Positions 1 to 7,875 of a DNA stretch of 64,000 bases are shown in pieces. Origin of the DNA: Actinomycetes bacterium (GTDB lineage Bacteria; Bacillota; Sulfobacillia; Sulfobacillales; JAIMBI01); assembly GCA_023565505.1 (NCBI GenBank), contig JAIMBI010000005.1:1-64000 (forward strand), in the 5' to 3' direction. The notes beneath the pieces were generated by a model. That model made no database searches, had not been told where the DNA came from, and was given only the letters and a program-made list of their open reading frames with translations. Numbering within the stretch: the first letter of the stretch is position 1; each line of letters begins with the position of its first letter. The translations under genes were made by a program, and so were the position numbers.

Positions 1-3
1 CCC

Positions 4-762
4 TCACCTGAGGGCCTCCTCCATCACGGACAGGTTATGCCTCATGAGCCGGCAGTAATCCCCCTTTTCCGGGTTTCCAGGGTCCCCCAGGGGATCGAGC
101 AACCACACCCGCACCTCGCCCCCGGATTCCTCCGCCACCGCCTCCGCCACGCGTGGACTGAACTGCGCCTCCGCGAAGACGGCCTTAACCCCCCAACCGC
201 GCGCCATCTCCACCAGCTTCGCAATCTCCCCGGCCGACGGCTCCTGCCCCGGCCTCTCCTCGATGACCCCCACCTGCCGCAGTCCGTAACGGCGGGCGAA
301 ATAGGTCCAGGAGGAATGGAAGGCTATGAACTCCCGATGCGTAAAGGCGGCCGTCCTCCGCGCGATCTCCCCGTGCAACTCATCCAGCTCCGAAATAAAA
401 GAGGCCGCTCTCTCCCTGTAGGAGGAGGCGTGACGCGGATCCGCCTCCTCCAGCCCCTTCCGCACCGCCTCCACGGCGTACTTCAGAAGAACCGGGTCGA
501 GCCACACGTGAGGATCATATGCCCCGTGCGCGCCCGCCTCCGTGCCGTCATCCCCGCCTTCCGCGGGCAACAGTTCATCCACGGGGACCGCCTCCCCCGC
601 CCTGACGACGAGGTCCGGTCCTACCGTCTTGGTAATGATTTCCTCCTCCCAGGGGATAAGGTCGAGGCCCACGATCACCAGCAGGTCCGCATCGGAGAGG
701 AACTTCATCTCCTCGGCGGTAAACTCGTAATGGTGGGGGCTGGCGCCCGGGGGCGGGAGGAC
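4..762 (-). CDS. Zinc/manganese-type ABC transporter solute-binding protein, 5'-truncated
   Basis: C-terminal part of a cluster A-I (ZnuA/AdcA/TroA-like) metal-binding lipoprotein that would deliver Zn2+ or Mn2+ to an ABC importer outside the membrane. Visible landmarks are GASPHHYE near position 740 (the first metal-binding His region), DPHVWLDP in the middle, AFHSSW, and VFAEAQFSP near the end; the stop is at 4-6. Family members are about 300 residues. Here roughly the first 50-60 residues, including signal peptide and lipobox, are missing, because homology stops where the sequence becomes a G/C-only tract. No start codon can be assigned. The permease and ATPase genes would lie off the left edge. 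Zinc versus manganese specificity cannot be told from this fragment. Confidence 0.85.
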   Translation of the reverse strand, partial: VLPPPGASPHHYEFTAEEMKFLSDADLLVIVGLDLIPWEEEIITKTVGPDLVVRAGEAVPVDELLPAEGGDDGTEAGAHGAYDPHVWLDPVLLKYAVEAVRKGLEEADPRHASSYRERAASFISELDELHGEIARRTAAFTHREFIAFHSSWTYFARRYGLRQVGVIEERPGQEPSAGEIAKLVEMARGWGVKAVFAEAQFSPRVAEAVAEESGGEVRVWLLDPLGDPGNPEKGDYCRLMRHNLSVMEEALR

Positions 763-835
763 CCCGTCCGGGGGGGGTTTGGGGGCCCGGGGGGGCCCGC
801 GGGGGCCGGGGCCCCGGGGGCGGGGCGCGCCCGGG
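763..835. other. G/C homopolymer-rich junction between two truncated genes
   Basis: A stretch of about 70 bases made almost entirely of runs of G with some C. It separates two divergent genes that both lack their 5' ends. It has no recognisable promoter, ribosome-binding site or coding content. It could be a deletion scar, a collapsed low-complexity region, or an assembly or sequencing artefact. Confidence 0.6.
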
Positions 836-1278
836 CGCGCCTCTTGGTCGACCCGGCCCCCGCGCCGGACCGCCTGCCGCCCGCGCTGTGGCGCGCCGAC
901 GCCCTCATGCCGAACCGGAGCGAGGCCGAGCGGATCCTCGGGGTGCGCATCCGCGACGTGCGCGACGCCAAGGCGGCGGCGCGCGCCCTGCTCGACGGGG
1001 GGGCGCGCATCGGCATCGTGAAGCTCGGCGGCGACGGCCTGGTTTGGGCAGCCAAGAGCGGGGTGTTCTACCTGCCGGCGTTCGAGGTGGAGGCCGTCGA
1101 CACAACGGGGGCCGGGGACGTGTTCGCGGGCGGCTTGGCCGCCGCCCTCGACCGCGGGGCGGGATGGTCGGAGGCCATCCGCGAGGCGGCGGCGGCCGCC
1201 GCACTGGCCTGCACCCGCCCCGGCACCCAGACGGCCGCCCCGACCCTCGAGGCGGTGCGGCGCACCGGCTGGCTTTGA
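821..1278 (+). CDS. PfkB-family carbohydrate kinase (ribokinase-like), 5'-truncated
   Basis: C-terminal half of a ribokinase/PfkB sugar kinase, which phosphorylates a sugar such as ribose with ATP. Homology begins at LLVDPAPAP (about 841). It continues through ADALMPNRSEAE (the family's PNxxE region) and ends in the second PfkB signature, TTGAGDVFAGG (about 1102-1134), which holds the catalytic Asp and the anion hole. A full protein is about 300 residues; about 150 remain, and the N-terminal sugar-binding lid is lost in the G/C tract. Twelve bases separate it from the downstream nucleoside hydrolase, so the two probably formed a nucleoside-salvage operon: the hydrolase releases ribose and the kinase phosphorylates it. 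Confidence 0.85.
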
Positions 1279-1290
1279 GGGGGACAGAGC

Positions 1291-2232
1291 ATGGTCTGGG
1301 CGGACATGGACCCCGGGGTCGACGACATCGCGGCTCTGCTCGCGCTGGTCGGCACCACGGAACTGGTGGGGGTCAGCACGGTGGCGGGTAACCACGCGCT
1401 GGCCGACACGGATGCCCACGCGCGGCGCGTGCTCGCCGCCTTGGGCGTGCCGGTGCCGGTCTACGCCGGCAGCGAACGACCCTTGCACTGGCCGCTGGAG
1501 ACGGCGGGTACCGTCCACGGTCCGGCGGGACGGCTCCTGGGACTCGACCGCCTGCCCCCCGCCGGTCCGGTGCCCTCCGTGCACGCCGTGGACGCGCTGC
1601 GGGAGGCGTTCGCGCGCGCGGCGGAGCCGTTCGACCTCATCGCGACCGGGCCGCTCACCAACGTGGCGCGGTTTCTGGCGGGCAGCCCGGCGGCCGCCCG
1701 GCGGGTGCGGGCGCTGTGGGTGATGGGCGGCAGCCTTGCCCGCGGCGGCAACATCTCGCCGCTGGCGGAGTTCAACTTCTACGTGGACCCGCACGCCGCC
1801 GACTGGGTGCTCCGCGAGGCTCCGGTGCCGGTTTACGTCGTCGGCCTGGACGTGACCGAACGGGTGCGCTGGACTGCCGCTGAGTTGGAACGCTGGGCGG
1901 ACGCCTTCGCGGCCGTGCGGCCGGCCTTGGGGGCGGCGCTGGCGGCGATGTTCGGCTACTACGCCGGGCGGGGCGACGGGCCGGAGCGCGGCGTGGCCGT
2001 CCACGACGCCGTGGCGGTGGCCGCGTGGCATCGGCCGACGTGGTTTGCGTGGCGCCGGGGGCGGTTTCGGGTCGAGCCGGGCGGGCGCGACACGCGCGGC
2101 TGGTTGTGGCAGGAACGGGACGACGGGCCGGTGGCCGTCGCCACGGACGTGGACGTGACGGCGGTCAAGGCCTGGGTCGACGCGGCGGTCCTCAGGGCCG
2201 CCGCCCGCCGCGGAGCGGGCGAGGAGCAGTGA
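1291..2232 (+). CDS. Nucleoside hydrolase (inosine/uridine-preferring family)
   Basis: Cleaves the N-glycosidic bond of ribonucleosides to give base and ribose in the cytoplasm. The 313-residue protein has the diagnostic N-terminal Asp cluster DPGVDD (residues 7-12) that binds Ca2+ and the ribose. It also has the LIATGPLTNVARFL segment, the GGSLARGGNISPLAEFN block, and a late AVHDAVAV His-Asp motif (a Ca2+ ligand and a substrate-site His). Length is normal for the family. ATG 1291 follows a GAGGGGG ribosome-binding site. It lies directly behind the sugar kinase, and the DsrE-like gene follows after 12 bases, so the three are probably co-transcribed. Preference among purine and pyrimidine nucleosides is not evident. 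Confidence 0.9.
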   Translation: MVWADMDPGVDDIAALLALVGTTELVGVSTVAGNHALADTDAHARRVLAALGVPVPVYAGSERPLHWPLETAGTVHGPAGRLLGLDRLPPAGPVPSVHAVDALREAFARAAEPFDLIATGPLTNVARFLAGSPAAARRVRALWVMGGSLARGGNISPLAEFNFYVDPHAADWVLREAPVPVYVVGLDVTERVRWTAAELERWADAFAAVRPALGAALAAMFGYYAGRGDGPERGVAVHDAVAVAAWHRPTWFAWRRGRFRVEPGGRDTRGWLWQERDDGPVAVATDVDVTAVKAWVDAAVLRAAARRGAGEEQ

Positions 2233-2244
2233 GGAGGGGCGACG

Positions 2245-2604
2245 GTGGCGAGCCGCATGCTGGTGACGATAACCCGGGGGCCGGAGGATCCGGACCGGGT
2301 GACCGTGGCGTTCGTGATGGCCAACGCGGCCTTGAGTCTCGAGCGCCGGGTGGTGGTGCTGCTCTCGTCGGAGGGGGTCCGCCTGGGCGTACAGCGGGTG
2401 CTGGACGCGGTGGCGGAGCCGGGGCTGCCGCCGCTGGCAGAGCTGGTGCGCACCTTTCTCGAGGGGGGCGGCGAAATCTGGGCCTGTACGCCGTGCGTGG
2501 AGAAGCGCCGCCTGGGCGACGTCCTCCTGCCGGAGATCCGGAAGGTGGGGGCGGTGGCGGCGATGGAGTTCGTGCTGGACGACGGCGTCGCCCTGTCGTT
2601 CTGA
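2245..2604 (+). CDS. DsrE/DsrF-like small sulfur-relay-fold protein
   Basis: A 119-residue protein of the DsrE/F-like fold, whose members carry sulfur as cysteine persulfide or act as peroxiredoxin-like folds of unknown role. It has the expected alternating beta-alpha pattern (RMLVTITRG, VAFVMANAAL, RRVVVLLSSEGV, PPLAELVRTFLEGGGEIWACTPC). A CxxC pair at Cys81/Cys84 sits where family members carry the active cysteine. The GTG start at 2245 has a strong GAGGAGGGG site. It is 12 bases behind the nucleoside hydrolase, but no functional link is obvious. The precise partner is unknown. Confidence 0.7.
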   Translation: MASRMLVTITRGPEDPDRVTVAFVMANAALSLERRVVVLLSSEGVRLGVQRVLDAVAEPGLPPLAELVRTFLEGGGEIWACTPCVEKRRLGDVLLPEIRKVGAVAAMEFVLDDGVALSF

Positions 2605-2639
2605 CGGGCGAGCCGGCCGCGGGGGGGCGGTCGGCCGGA

Positions 2640-2664
2640 GCGGGGCGGGGTCGACCCGCCCCGC
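2640..2664. terminator. Bidirectional hairpin between convergent genes
   Basis: Perfect 10-bp inverted repeat (GCGGGGCGGG, 5-base loop GTCGA, CCCGCCCCGC) in the gap between the DsrE-like gene and the oppositely oriented peroxiredoxin gene. It has no T tract, so it is a candidate terminator by position and stability only. Confidence 0.5.
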
Positions 2665-2677
2665 GGAGCCGGGGCGC

Positions 2678-3133
2678 CTACCCGGCGCGGGAGGCGGACA
2701 ACGCCGCCAGCGCCTCTTCGTAGTGCGCCGGGTTGTTGGCCTGGAACGCCCGGTTCTCGTAGACCACCGTTCCCGCCTCGTCGATGACGAAGACCGAGCG
2801 GATGGCGTAGCCCTCCGGTCGGAGCACGCCGTAGGCGGCCGTCACCGTGCGGCCGAAGTCGGAGGCGACGGGGAAGGGGAGGCCGCCCAGACTAGCGGCG
2901 AACACGCGCTCGGTGAAGACGGAGTCGGTGGAGCAGGCCAGGATCTCGGCGCCCGCCGCGCGGATGCGGTCCATGTAACCTCGCCACGAGGTCAGTTCCG
3001 TGATTCACCCGGGGGTGAACGCCAACGGGAAGAAGGCCAGGATGAGCTTCTTGCCCCGGTAGGCGCCCAGGCTGACGCGCCCGTCCGTGGCGTCGAGCGA
3101 GAAGTCGGGCGCCGGTTGATGCAGGAGGGACAT
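2678..3133 (-). CDS. AhpE-like peroxiredoxin with in-frame UGA at the peroxidatic position (probable selenoprotein)
   Basis: Thiol or selenol peroxidase that reduces hydroperoxides in the cytoplasm. The reading frame is continuous from ATG 3133 to the stop at 2678 except for one TGA at 3005-3007 (codon 43). Around it the protein reads PLAFTPG-(UGA)-ITELTS, which satisfies the peroxiredoxin PxxxTxxC motif with UGA exactly at the catalytic Cys. Homology continues on both sides, with an APDFSL start, VASDFGRTVTAAYGV and a conserved Arg in AIRSVFVID. With the UGA read as selenocysteine the product is 151 residues, matching AhpE (about 153, Cys45). A stem-loop follows the UGA. The second ATG (3133) is preferred over the ATG at 3139 because it sits 8 bases after AAAGGA. 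The alternative is a nonsense mutation or sequencing error. Confidence 0.8.
2976..2994 (-). promoter_or_regulatory. Candidate bacterial SECIS element
   Basis: Read on the minus strand, the stem TGACCTCG, loop TGG and stem CGAGGTTA form 8 base pairs (one G-U) beginning 10 bases after the UGA, with the apical loop 18 bases after it. Bacterial SECIS hairpins lie immediately downstream of the UGA inside the gene, with a small apical loop containing G in its first two positions. This hairpin meets those criteria. SelB recognition cannot be confirmed from sequence. Confidence 0.55.
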
Positions 3134-3569
3134 GGTCATCGTCCTTTCCGGTAACCGGACACGTTGTCTCAGGAGGCGGCCGGCATCTCCGGCCGTCTTC
3201 ATTTTCCCCGCCCGCGGAGGACGAGGCAAGCGGACGACGTCGCGATTGTGCGACATCCGCGAATCCCGCCACGGCCGGGACGTCGGGACCGGCCGGGCTG
3301 GGCCGGGAGCGTGTAGGGTATTTGTCGGTCAGGGATGGACAAGAGCGCGAGACCTTCCCGCGGGCCTGCTCGGATTCCCGCGGATGCCTCGCGTGCAGTT
3401 CATCCAGAACACCGGAGGAGGGTCGAAGGGCTCGCGAGGTGGCCGAGTCGGCAAGGCGTGAGCGGATCCTGCCCTGGGCGGGGGCGTTGCAGCGGAAGGG
3501 GGAGACCGCGCCGACGTCGCGACGCCGACACGAGGCGTTCGGCGCGATGGCTGCCGCAGGCTGGGCCAG

Positions 3570-3754
3570 CCGGGGTGGCGGCCGCCCTGGAGTGCTGGGA
3601 CGACCGGATGAACGCGACGCGGGAGGACGCCGTCACGGGGGTGGGGAGGGTGCCGCGGACGGTTAAGACGGTGTTCGGGCCGGTCACGTTTCGCCGCCGC
3701 CCCGTCCAGGACCGGCGCACGGGGGGCCGGTATGGCCCGCTCGCCCCGGCGTAG
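3570..3754 (+). pseudogene. Fragment of an ISLre2/UPF0236-family transposase
   Basis: A short frame ending at 3754 contains PRTVKTVFGPVTFRRR followed by a D-RRTG-YG-L segment. This is the characteristic N-terminal block of UPF0236/ISLre2 transposases (RTVxTxFGEVTFRRRxYxDxxTG). The full protein is over 400 residues, and nothing recognisable continues beyond the stop. Upstream sequence from about 3330 is scrambled between frames. It is an old, non-functional remnant beside the decayed vapBC pair. Confidence 0.6.
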
Positions 3755-3961
3755 GGGGATCCCGGCCCGGGGGCGCTGGTCACCGACCGTGCCGACGCGG
3801 GCGGTGCCGTGGGCCCTGGAGAACGTCCTATCACGGGGCGGTGCGCCTCTGGCCGGTGTGCGGCCGCCGGGCGATTTGAGGCTCTTGGCATCCCGGCCCA
3901 TCGACTGTACCCGGATGGCCGTCGGGGGCGCGGGGTGGGCATGATGAGCCTCAAGAAGTCC

Positions 3962-3982
3962 CCCCAGGGCAATGCCCTGGGG
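3962..3982 (-). terminator. Terminator hairpin downstream of vapC
   Basis: Perfect 9-bp stem (CCCCAGGGC, loop AAT, GCCCTGGGG) lying 25 bases beyond the vapC stop. On the minus strand it is followed by a modestly T-containing GGGACTTCTTG. It probably ends the vapBC transcript. Confidence 0.55.
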
Positions 3983-4006
3983 CGGGCGGCGGTCGTCCGG
4001 CCGACT

Positions 4007-4403
4007 TCAGCGCACCACCACTACCGAAACGAACGACAAGGCGGCCCACGTTCGGTCGGCCGTCACCGCGGGGACCTGGTAGGCCTGGGCTAAAGCCATA
4101 CAGGCGCGATCCGCGAAGGACAGGCCCAGTGCGCGCGTTGCCGCACGCAAACGGGCTGCGGCCCGCGCGTGATCCGCGTCGAAGGCGACGAGTTGCATCG
4201 CGTCGAGGATGCCCTGACTCGCTAAGGTCTCGAGGGCCACGGACTCCGTCAGCCCGTGGTCCTGCAGCTTGGTCAGGACCTCCCTCCGGTTCCCGGTGGA
4301 TATCGCGGGTGGTTCGGCCACAAGCCGCGACAACACCGGCACCGGGTTTGTCGAACAGGAGCGCCAGCAGGGTGGACGCGTCGAGGACACCGCTCACGCT
4401 CAC
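4007..4403 (-). pseudogene. VapC-like PIN-domain toxin, frameshifted
   Basis: PIN-domain ribonuclease toxin in two frames. The N-terminal part (GVLDASTLLALLFDKPGAGVV, from GTG 4403) carries the first acidic residue of the PIN site. The remainder (LVAEPPAIS, REVLTKLQDHGL, GLSFADRACMALA, VPAVTADRTWA) is in another frame and carries the other conserved acids. The switch lies near 4325-4335, where one base appears to be missing after GTTGTCGCG. Without it the protein would be about 130 residues, normal for VapC. GTG 4403 overlaps the antitoxin stop by four bases (GTGA), typical of translational coupling. As sequenced the toxin is inactive; a sequencing deletion is an alternative. Confidence 0.75.
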
Positions 4404-4680
4404 GGTGTCGGGCCCTCGGACTCAGCCTCCGGCGCCGCCGTCTCCTGGACAGCCTCTTGCCGGCGTTCGGCCAGCAATTCCTCCACGACGCTCACGCCCG
4501 GCTTGCGGTAGGCCCGGAACACGCCTTTCGCCCCGGCCAGCCGGGTGCGCAAGGGCATGACCCGCGGGGTGCCGTCCGAGGTCACTTCGACCCACAGGGG
4601 TCACCCGGGTGCACATTGAGCGCCGATCGCAGCGGTGCCGGGATCACCAACCGCGTGCGATGGTCCAGGCGGACGATCAT
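4400..4680 (-). pseudogene. VapB-like AbrB-family antitoxin, frameshifted
   Basis: SpoVT/AbrB swapped-hairpin antitoxin that would bind VapC and repress its own promoter. The DNA-binding start MIVRLDHRTRLVIPAPLR (ATG 4680) runs in one frame to HPGDP. The C-terminal toxin-binding half (VTSDGTPRVMPLRTRLAGAK, then GVFRAYRKPGVSVVEELLAE) is in another. The break falls in a CCCC run near 4602, where one C seems to be missing; restoring it gives GDPLWVEVTSDG, as in the family. Both partners being broken argues either for joint decay or for a local sequencing problem. Confidence 0.75.
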
Positions 4681-5062
4681 CCCCACGACGGCGTAACCCC
4701 CCTGTATCGCCCCTCTGTTCTCAGTATTGCATATGGGGCCTTCTCCAATGAACCCACGCATGGTAATCCGTGGGACACGGAGCGGCCCCGCGTCCGGCCC
4801 GGGGCCGGGCCGGGGCCCGCGCCGGCCCGGCGGGCGGAGTCTTGGCTTCAGCGAGAGCCCGGGGACGCCGCCGACCCGGCTCCCGCCCGGGTGCCGGTGC
4901 TCCGCGGCCGCACGCCGGCGGGCCCTGGGTCCGCTGTCTCTGGCGGGAGCTCGTGGGCTAGGCCATCGGATAATCCCGTTCGGCGCCTCCGAGGAATTCA
5001 CCTACCAAAGCTTGACCCGGCCCTGGGCCGGATGGCGCCTTGACGGGTGGGACGGGCTGGGT

Positions 5063-5071
5063 TGGTATGAT
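5063..5071 (+). promoter_or_regulatory. Candidate extended -10 promoter for fumarase
   Basis: TGGTATGAT is an extended -10 (TGn plus TATGAT). A TTGACG lies upstream at 5040-5045, but its 20-base spacing is too long for a standard -35. It sits about 55 bases before the fumarase start, in a stretch (4690-5125) that otherwise shows no gene. Confidence 0.4.
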
Positions 5072-5125
5072 AGTGGTTTGGTCCGACAGGCCATGGGCCA
5101 GAAGCGAGGAGGGCAGCGCAAACCG

Positions 5126-6538
5126 ATGGACACCTACCGCATTGAACGCGACTCCATGGGCGAGATGCAGGTCCCGGCGGACGCGTATTACGGCGCGCAG
5201 ACCCAGCGGGCCGTGCTCAACTTCCCCATCAGCGGCATCCGTTTCTCCCGTCCGTTCATCCGGGCGCTGGGACTCATCAAGAAGGCGGCTGCGGAAGTCA
5301 ACATGGACCTTGGCCTCCTCGACCCGCGGATCGGCCGGGCCATCGTCCAGGCGGCGGAGGAGGTGGCCGAGGGCAAGCTCGACGACCAGTTCGTCCTGGA
5401 CATCTTCCAGACTGGGTCGGGGACCTCGACCAACATGAACGCTAACGAGGTCATCGCCAACCGGGCGGCCGAGATCCTGGGCGAGCCCCGCGGGTCGAAG
5501 GCCGTGCATCCCAACGACCACGTCAACATGGGGCAGTCCAGCAACGACGTCATCCCCGGCGCCATCCACGTCGCTGCCCTGGAGCAGGTGGAGCGGGAGC
5601 TGTTGCCCGCGCTGGCCGTGCTGCACGAAGGACTGGCGGCCAAGGCGCGGGAGTTCGACGACGTGATCAAGATCGGGCGGACCCACCTCCAGGACGCCAC
5701 GCCCATCCGCATGGGCCAGGAGTTCAGCGGTTACGCGAGCCAGATCGAGCACGGCATCCGGCGCGTGCGGGACGCCGCCGAGGGGCTCCGGGAGCTGGCC
5801 ATCGGGGGCACGGCGGTCGGGACGGGCATCAACACCCACCCCGAGTTCGGCGCCCGCATGGCCAAGCGGCTCAGCGAGCTGACGGGCCTGTCCTTCCGCG
5901 AGGCGGAGAACCACTTCGAGGCCCAGGGCGCCAAGGACGCAGCCGTGCAGATGAGCGGGTCGCTCAAGACCGTGGCCGTGAGCTTCATGAAGATCGCCAA
6001 CGACATCCGGTTCCTCGGCTCCGGCCCGCGCTGCGGCATCGGCGAACTGATCCTGCCCGAGACCCAGCCCGGTTCCAGCATCATGCCCGGCAAGGTGAAC
6101 CCCGTCATCGCGGAGTCGGTCATGATGGTGTGCGCCCAGGTGTTCGGCAACGACGTCACCATCACCACCGCGGGGGCCCTGGGCAACTTCGAGCTCAACG
6201 TGATGATGCCGGTGCTGGCCCACAACCTGCTCCAGTCCATCCACCTCCTCGCGACCTCGGCCCGGAACTTCGAGGCCCGGCTCCTGCGGGGACTCAAGGC
6301 GGACCGCGAGCACGCCGCGAGCCTCATCGAACAGAGCCTGGCCATGGTGACGGCCCTGGCCCCGGTGATCGGGTACGACCGGGCGGCCCAGATCGCGAAG
6401 AAGTCGTACGAGACGCGGCGGACGGTGCGGGAGCTGGTGCTGGAGGAGAACATCCTGCCGCCCGAAGAGGTGGAACGGATCCTCGACCCCTGGAGCCAGA
6501 CCGAGCCGGGCCGGGCGGGGGTCTCAGCGGGCGGCTAG
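5126..6538 (+). CDS. fumC: Class II fumarate hydratase
   Basis: Converts fumarate and malate reversibly in the TCA cycle; iron-independent homotetramer. The 470-residue length is typical. Family blocks are present: TGSGTSTNMNANEVIANRA, GRTHLQDATPIRMGQEFSG, and the fumarase/aspartase signature GSSIMPGKVN at about residues 316-325, which carries the catalytic Ser of the mobile loop. Aspartase is the main alternative, but TGSGT and LQDATP favour fumarase. ATG 5126 was chosen because its product MDTYRIERDSMGEMQVPADAYYG begins where family members do; the GGAGG upstream is rather distant (about 14 bases). The neighbouring VOC gene converges, and the two stop codons share the palindrome CTAG. Confidence 0.92.
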   Translation: MDTYRIERDSMGEMQVPADAYYGAQTQRAVLNFPISGIRFSRPFIRALGLIKKAAAEVNMDLGLLDPRIGRAIVQAAEEVAEGKLDDQFVLDIFQTGSGTSTNMNANEVIANRAAEILGEPRGSKAVHPNDHVNMGQSSNDVIPGAIHVAALEQVERELLPALAVLHEGLAAKAREFDDVIKIGRTHLQDATPIRMGQEFSGYASQIEHGIRRVRDAAEGLRELAIGGTAVGTGINTHPEFGARMAKRLSELTGLSFREAENHFEAQGAKDAAVQMSGSLKTVAVSFMKIANDIRFLGSGPRCGIGELILPETQPGSSIMPGKVNPVIAESVMMVCAQVFGNDVTITTAGALGNFELNVMMPVLAHNLLQSIHLLATSARNFEARLLRGLKADREHAASLIEQSLAMVTALAPVIGYDRAAQIAKKSYETRRTVRELVLEENILPPEEVERILDPWSQTEPGRAGVSAGG

Positions 6539-6906
6539 TCCGCCTCCGCCATCAGGAAGAGCCGGGCGCCCTCGCGGTCCTGGGCCAGGACGGCCGGGCG
6601 GCCGGCGACCGGCTCGCGGCCCAGGATCCGGCCGCCCTGGGACTCCCAGGCGTCCACGACGGCGTCGAAGTCGGCCACGAGGAAGACGGGGAGGAACCCC
6701 GGGCGCACCGCGGTCGGGGTTCCTCCCGCCGTGGCCGGGTCGGCTTCCGGATCCCACGGCCGAATCCAGAGGTAGCGGCCGTCGCCGTCGACCAGAAGCC
6801 CCGTCGCGGGATCGGGGCGCCAACCCACCGCCTGGTAGAAGTAGCGGGCGGCGGCGACGTCCTCGACGGTCGCCGCATGGCCCCAGAGCCGCCACCGCCT
6901 ACGCAC
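6535..6906 (-). CDS. VOC/glyoxalase-superfamily protein
   Basis: A 123-residue single-module vicinal-oxygen-chelate fold protein. The N-terminal half has GHAATVEDVAAARYFYQAVGW, and the C-terminal half has PVFLVADFDAVVDAWESQGG with a terminal GARLFLMAE. This arrangement is typical of small glyoxalase/bleomycin-resistance-like proteins that pair as dimers around a metal. The substrate cannot be predicted. The start (GTG 6906) overlaps the 3' end of ispH by eight bases, so it is probably translated from the ispH message. Confidence 0.7.
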   Translation of the reverse strand: MRRRWRLWGHAATVEDVAAARYFYQAVGWRPDPATGLLVDGDGRYLWIRPWDPEADPATAGGTPTAVRPGFLPVFLVADFDAVVDAWESQGGRILGREPVAGRPAVLAQDREGARLFLMAEAD

Positions 6907-7798
6907 GGCGACCCGCCTCCACTGTCGGCTCGAGGGCTTCCAGGCGGGCGATGACCTCGCGGGTCACGGCGGTGGGGGTGGAGGACCCGGCCGTGACGGC
7001 GACTCGGCGCACGCCCACGAACCACGACGGGTCGAGGTCCGCCGCGCTGTCGACCCGACGGGCGGGCTTGTGCGCCACCTGCTGTACGACTTCCACCAGG
7101 CGGTTGGAGTTGTTGCTGCGGGCGTCGCCCACCACGATGACCAGGTCCACGTCACGGGCGGCTTCCACCACGGCCTCCTGCCGGAGCTGGGTGGCGAGAC
7201 AGATGTCGTTGTGGATGACGGCGTCCGGCCGTCGGGCCCGGATGACGTCGAGGATGGCGGCGGTGTCCCACTGGCTCAGCGTGGTCTGGGTCATGACGGC
7301 CAGCGGCCCGGGCGGCAGCGGCACGCTCTCGGCCTCCTCGACCGTGGCGACCAGGGTGATGCGGTCCGGGGGCGCCTCGCCCATGGCCCCGTTCGGCTCG
7401 GGGTGCCCGGGCGTCCCCACATAGACGATGTACGCCCCCGCGGCCACGTGCTCCCGGATGAGCTCGTGCGTCCGCGTGACGTCGGGGCAGGTGGCGTCCA
7501 GGACCCGTAGGCCCCGCGCGGCCGCGCGGGCCTTGACGGCCGGGGCCACCCCGTGGGCGGTGAAGATGACCGTGGCGCCGTCGGGGACGGTGTCGAGCAG
7601 GGCCAGCCGGTCCGGCCCGTCGAGCGTCACGATACCGAGCCGTTCCAGCTCGGCGACGGCGTGCCGGTTGTGGACGATCTGGCCCAGGACGACGATGGGC
7701 CGCGGAAGCGTGGGATCCTTGGCCGCGCGCTTGGCCAGCGTGAGGGCGTCCACGACGCCGTAACAGTAGCCGCGGGGCGTGACCTTCACGACCTCCAT
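6899..7798 (-). CDS. ispH: 4-hydroxy-3-methylbut-2-enyl diphosphate reductase
   Basis: Last enzyme of the MEP isoprenoid pathway. It reduces HMBPP to IPP and DMAPP using a [4Fe-4S] cluster. The three cluster cysteines are clear: GYCYG (Cys12), DATCP (Cys104) and NDICLAT (Cys200). VHN in GQIVHNRHAV and the AHG motif supply substrate-binding histidines, and SSNS-like RSNNSNRL follows. The length of 299 residues is normal. ATG 7798 is preferred over ATG 7804 because GGAGGG lies six bases before it and abuts the other. The isoprenoid product feeds the polyprenyl synthase and terpene synthase genes found later in the window. Confidence 0.95.
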   Translation of the reverse strand: MEVVKVTPRGYCYGVVDALTLAKRAAKDPTLPRPIVVLGQIVHNRHAVAELERLGIVTLDGPDRLALLDTVPDGATVIFTAHGVAPAVKARAAARGLRVLDATCPDVTRTHELIREHVAAGAYIVYVGTPGHPEPNGAMGEAPPDRITLVATVEEAESVPLPPGPLAVMTQTTLSQWDTAAILDVIRARRPDAVIHNDICLATQLRQEAVVEAARDVDLVIVVGDARSNNSNRLVEVVQQVAHKPARRVDSAADLDPSWFVGVRRVAVTAGSSTPTAVTREVIARLEALEPTVEAGRRA

Positions 7799-7875
7799 CG
7801 TCATCCCTCCCTGGCCAGCTTGAGACAGGGGCGGGACGGCGTCAAGAGCGGAGGCCGGTCCCGCGGCCGGGAGGG

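Noticed and set aside
3440-3485. tRNA-like text (GAGGTGGCCGAGTCGGCAAGGC) resembling a Ser/Leu D-arm
   Set aside because: No matching acceptor stem, anticodon arm or T-loop (GTTCRANTC) follows at the right distance.
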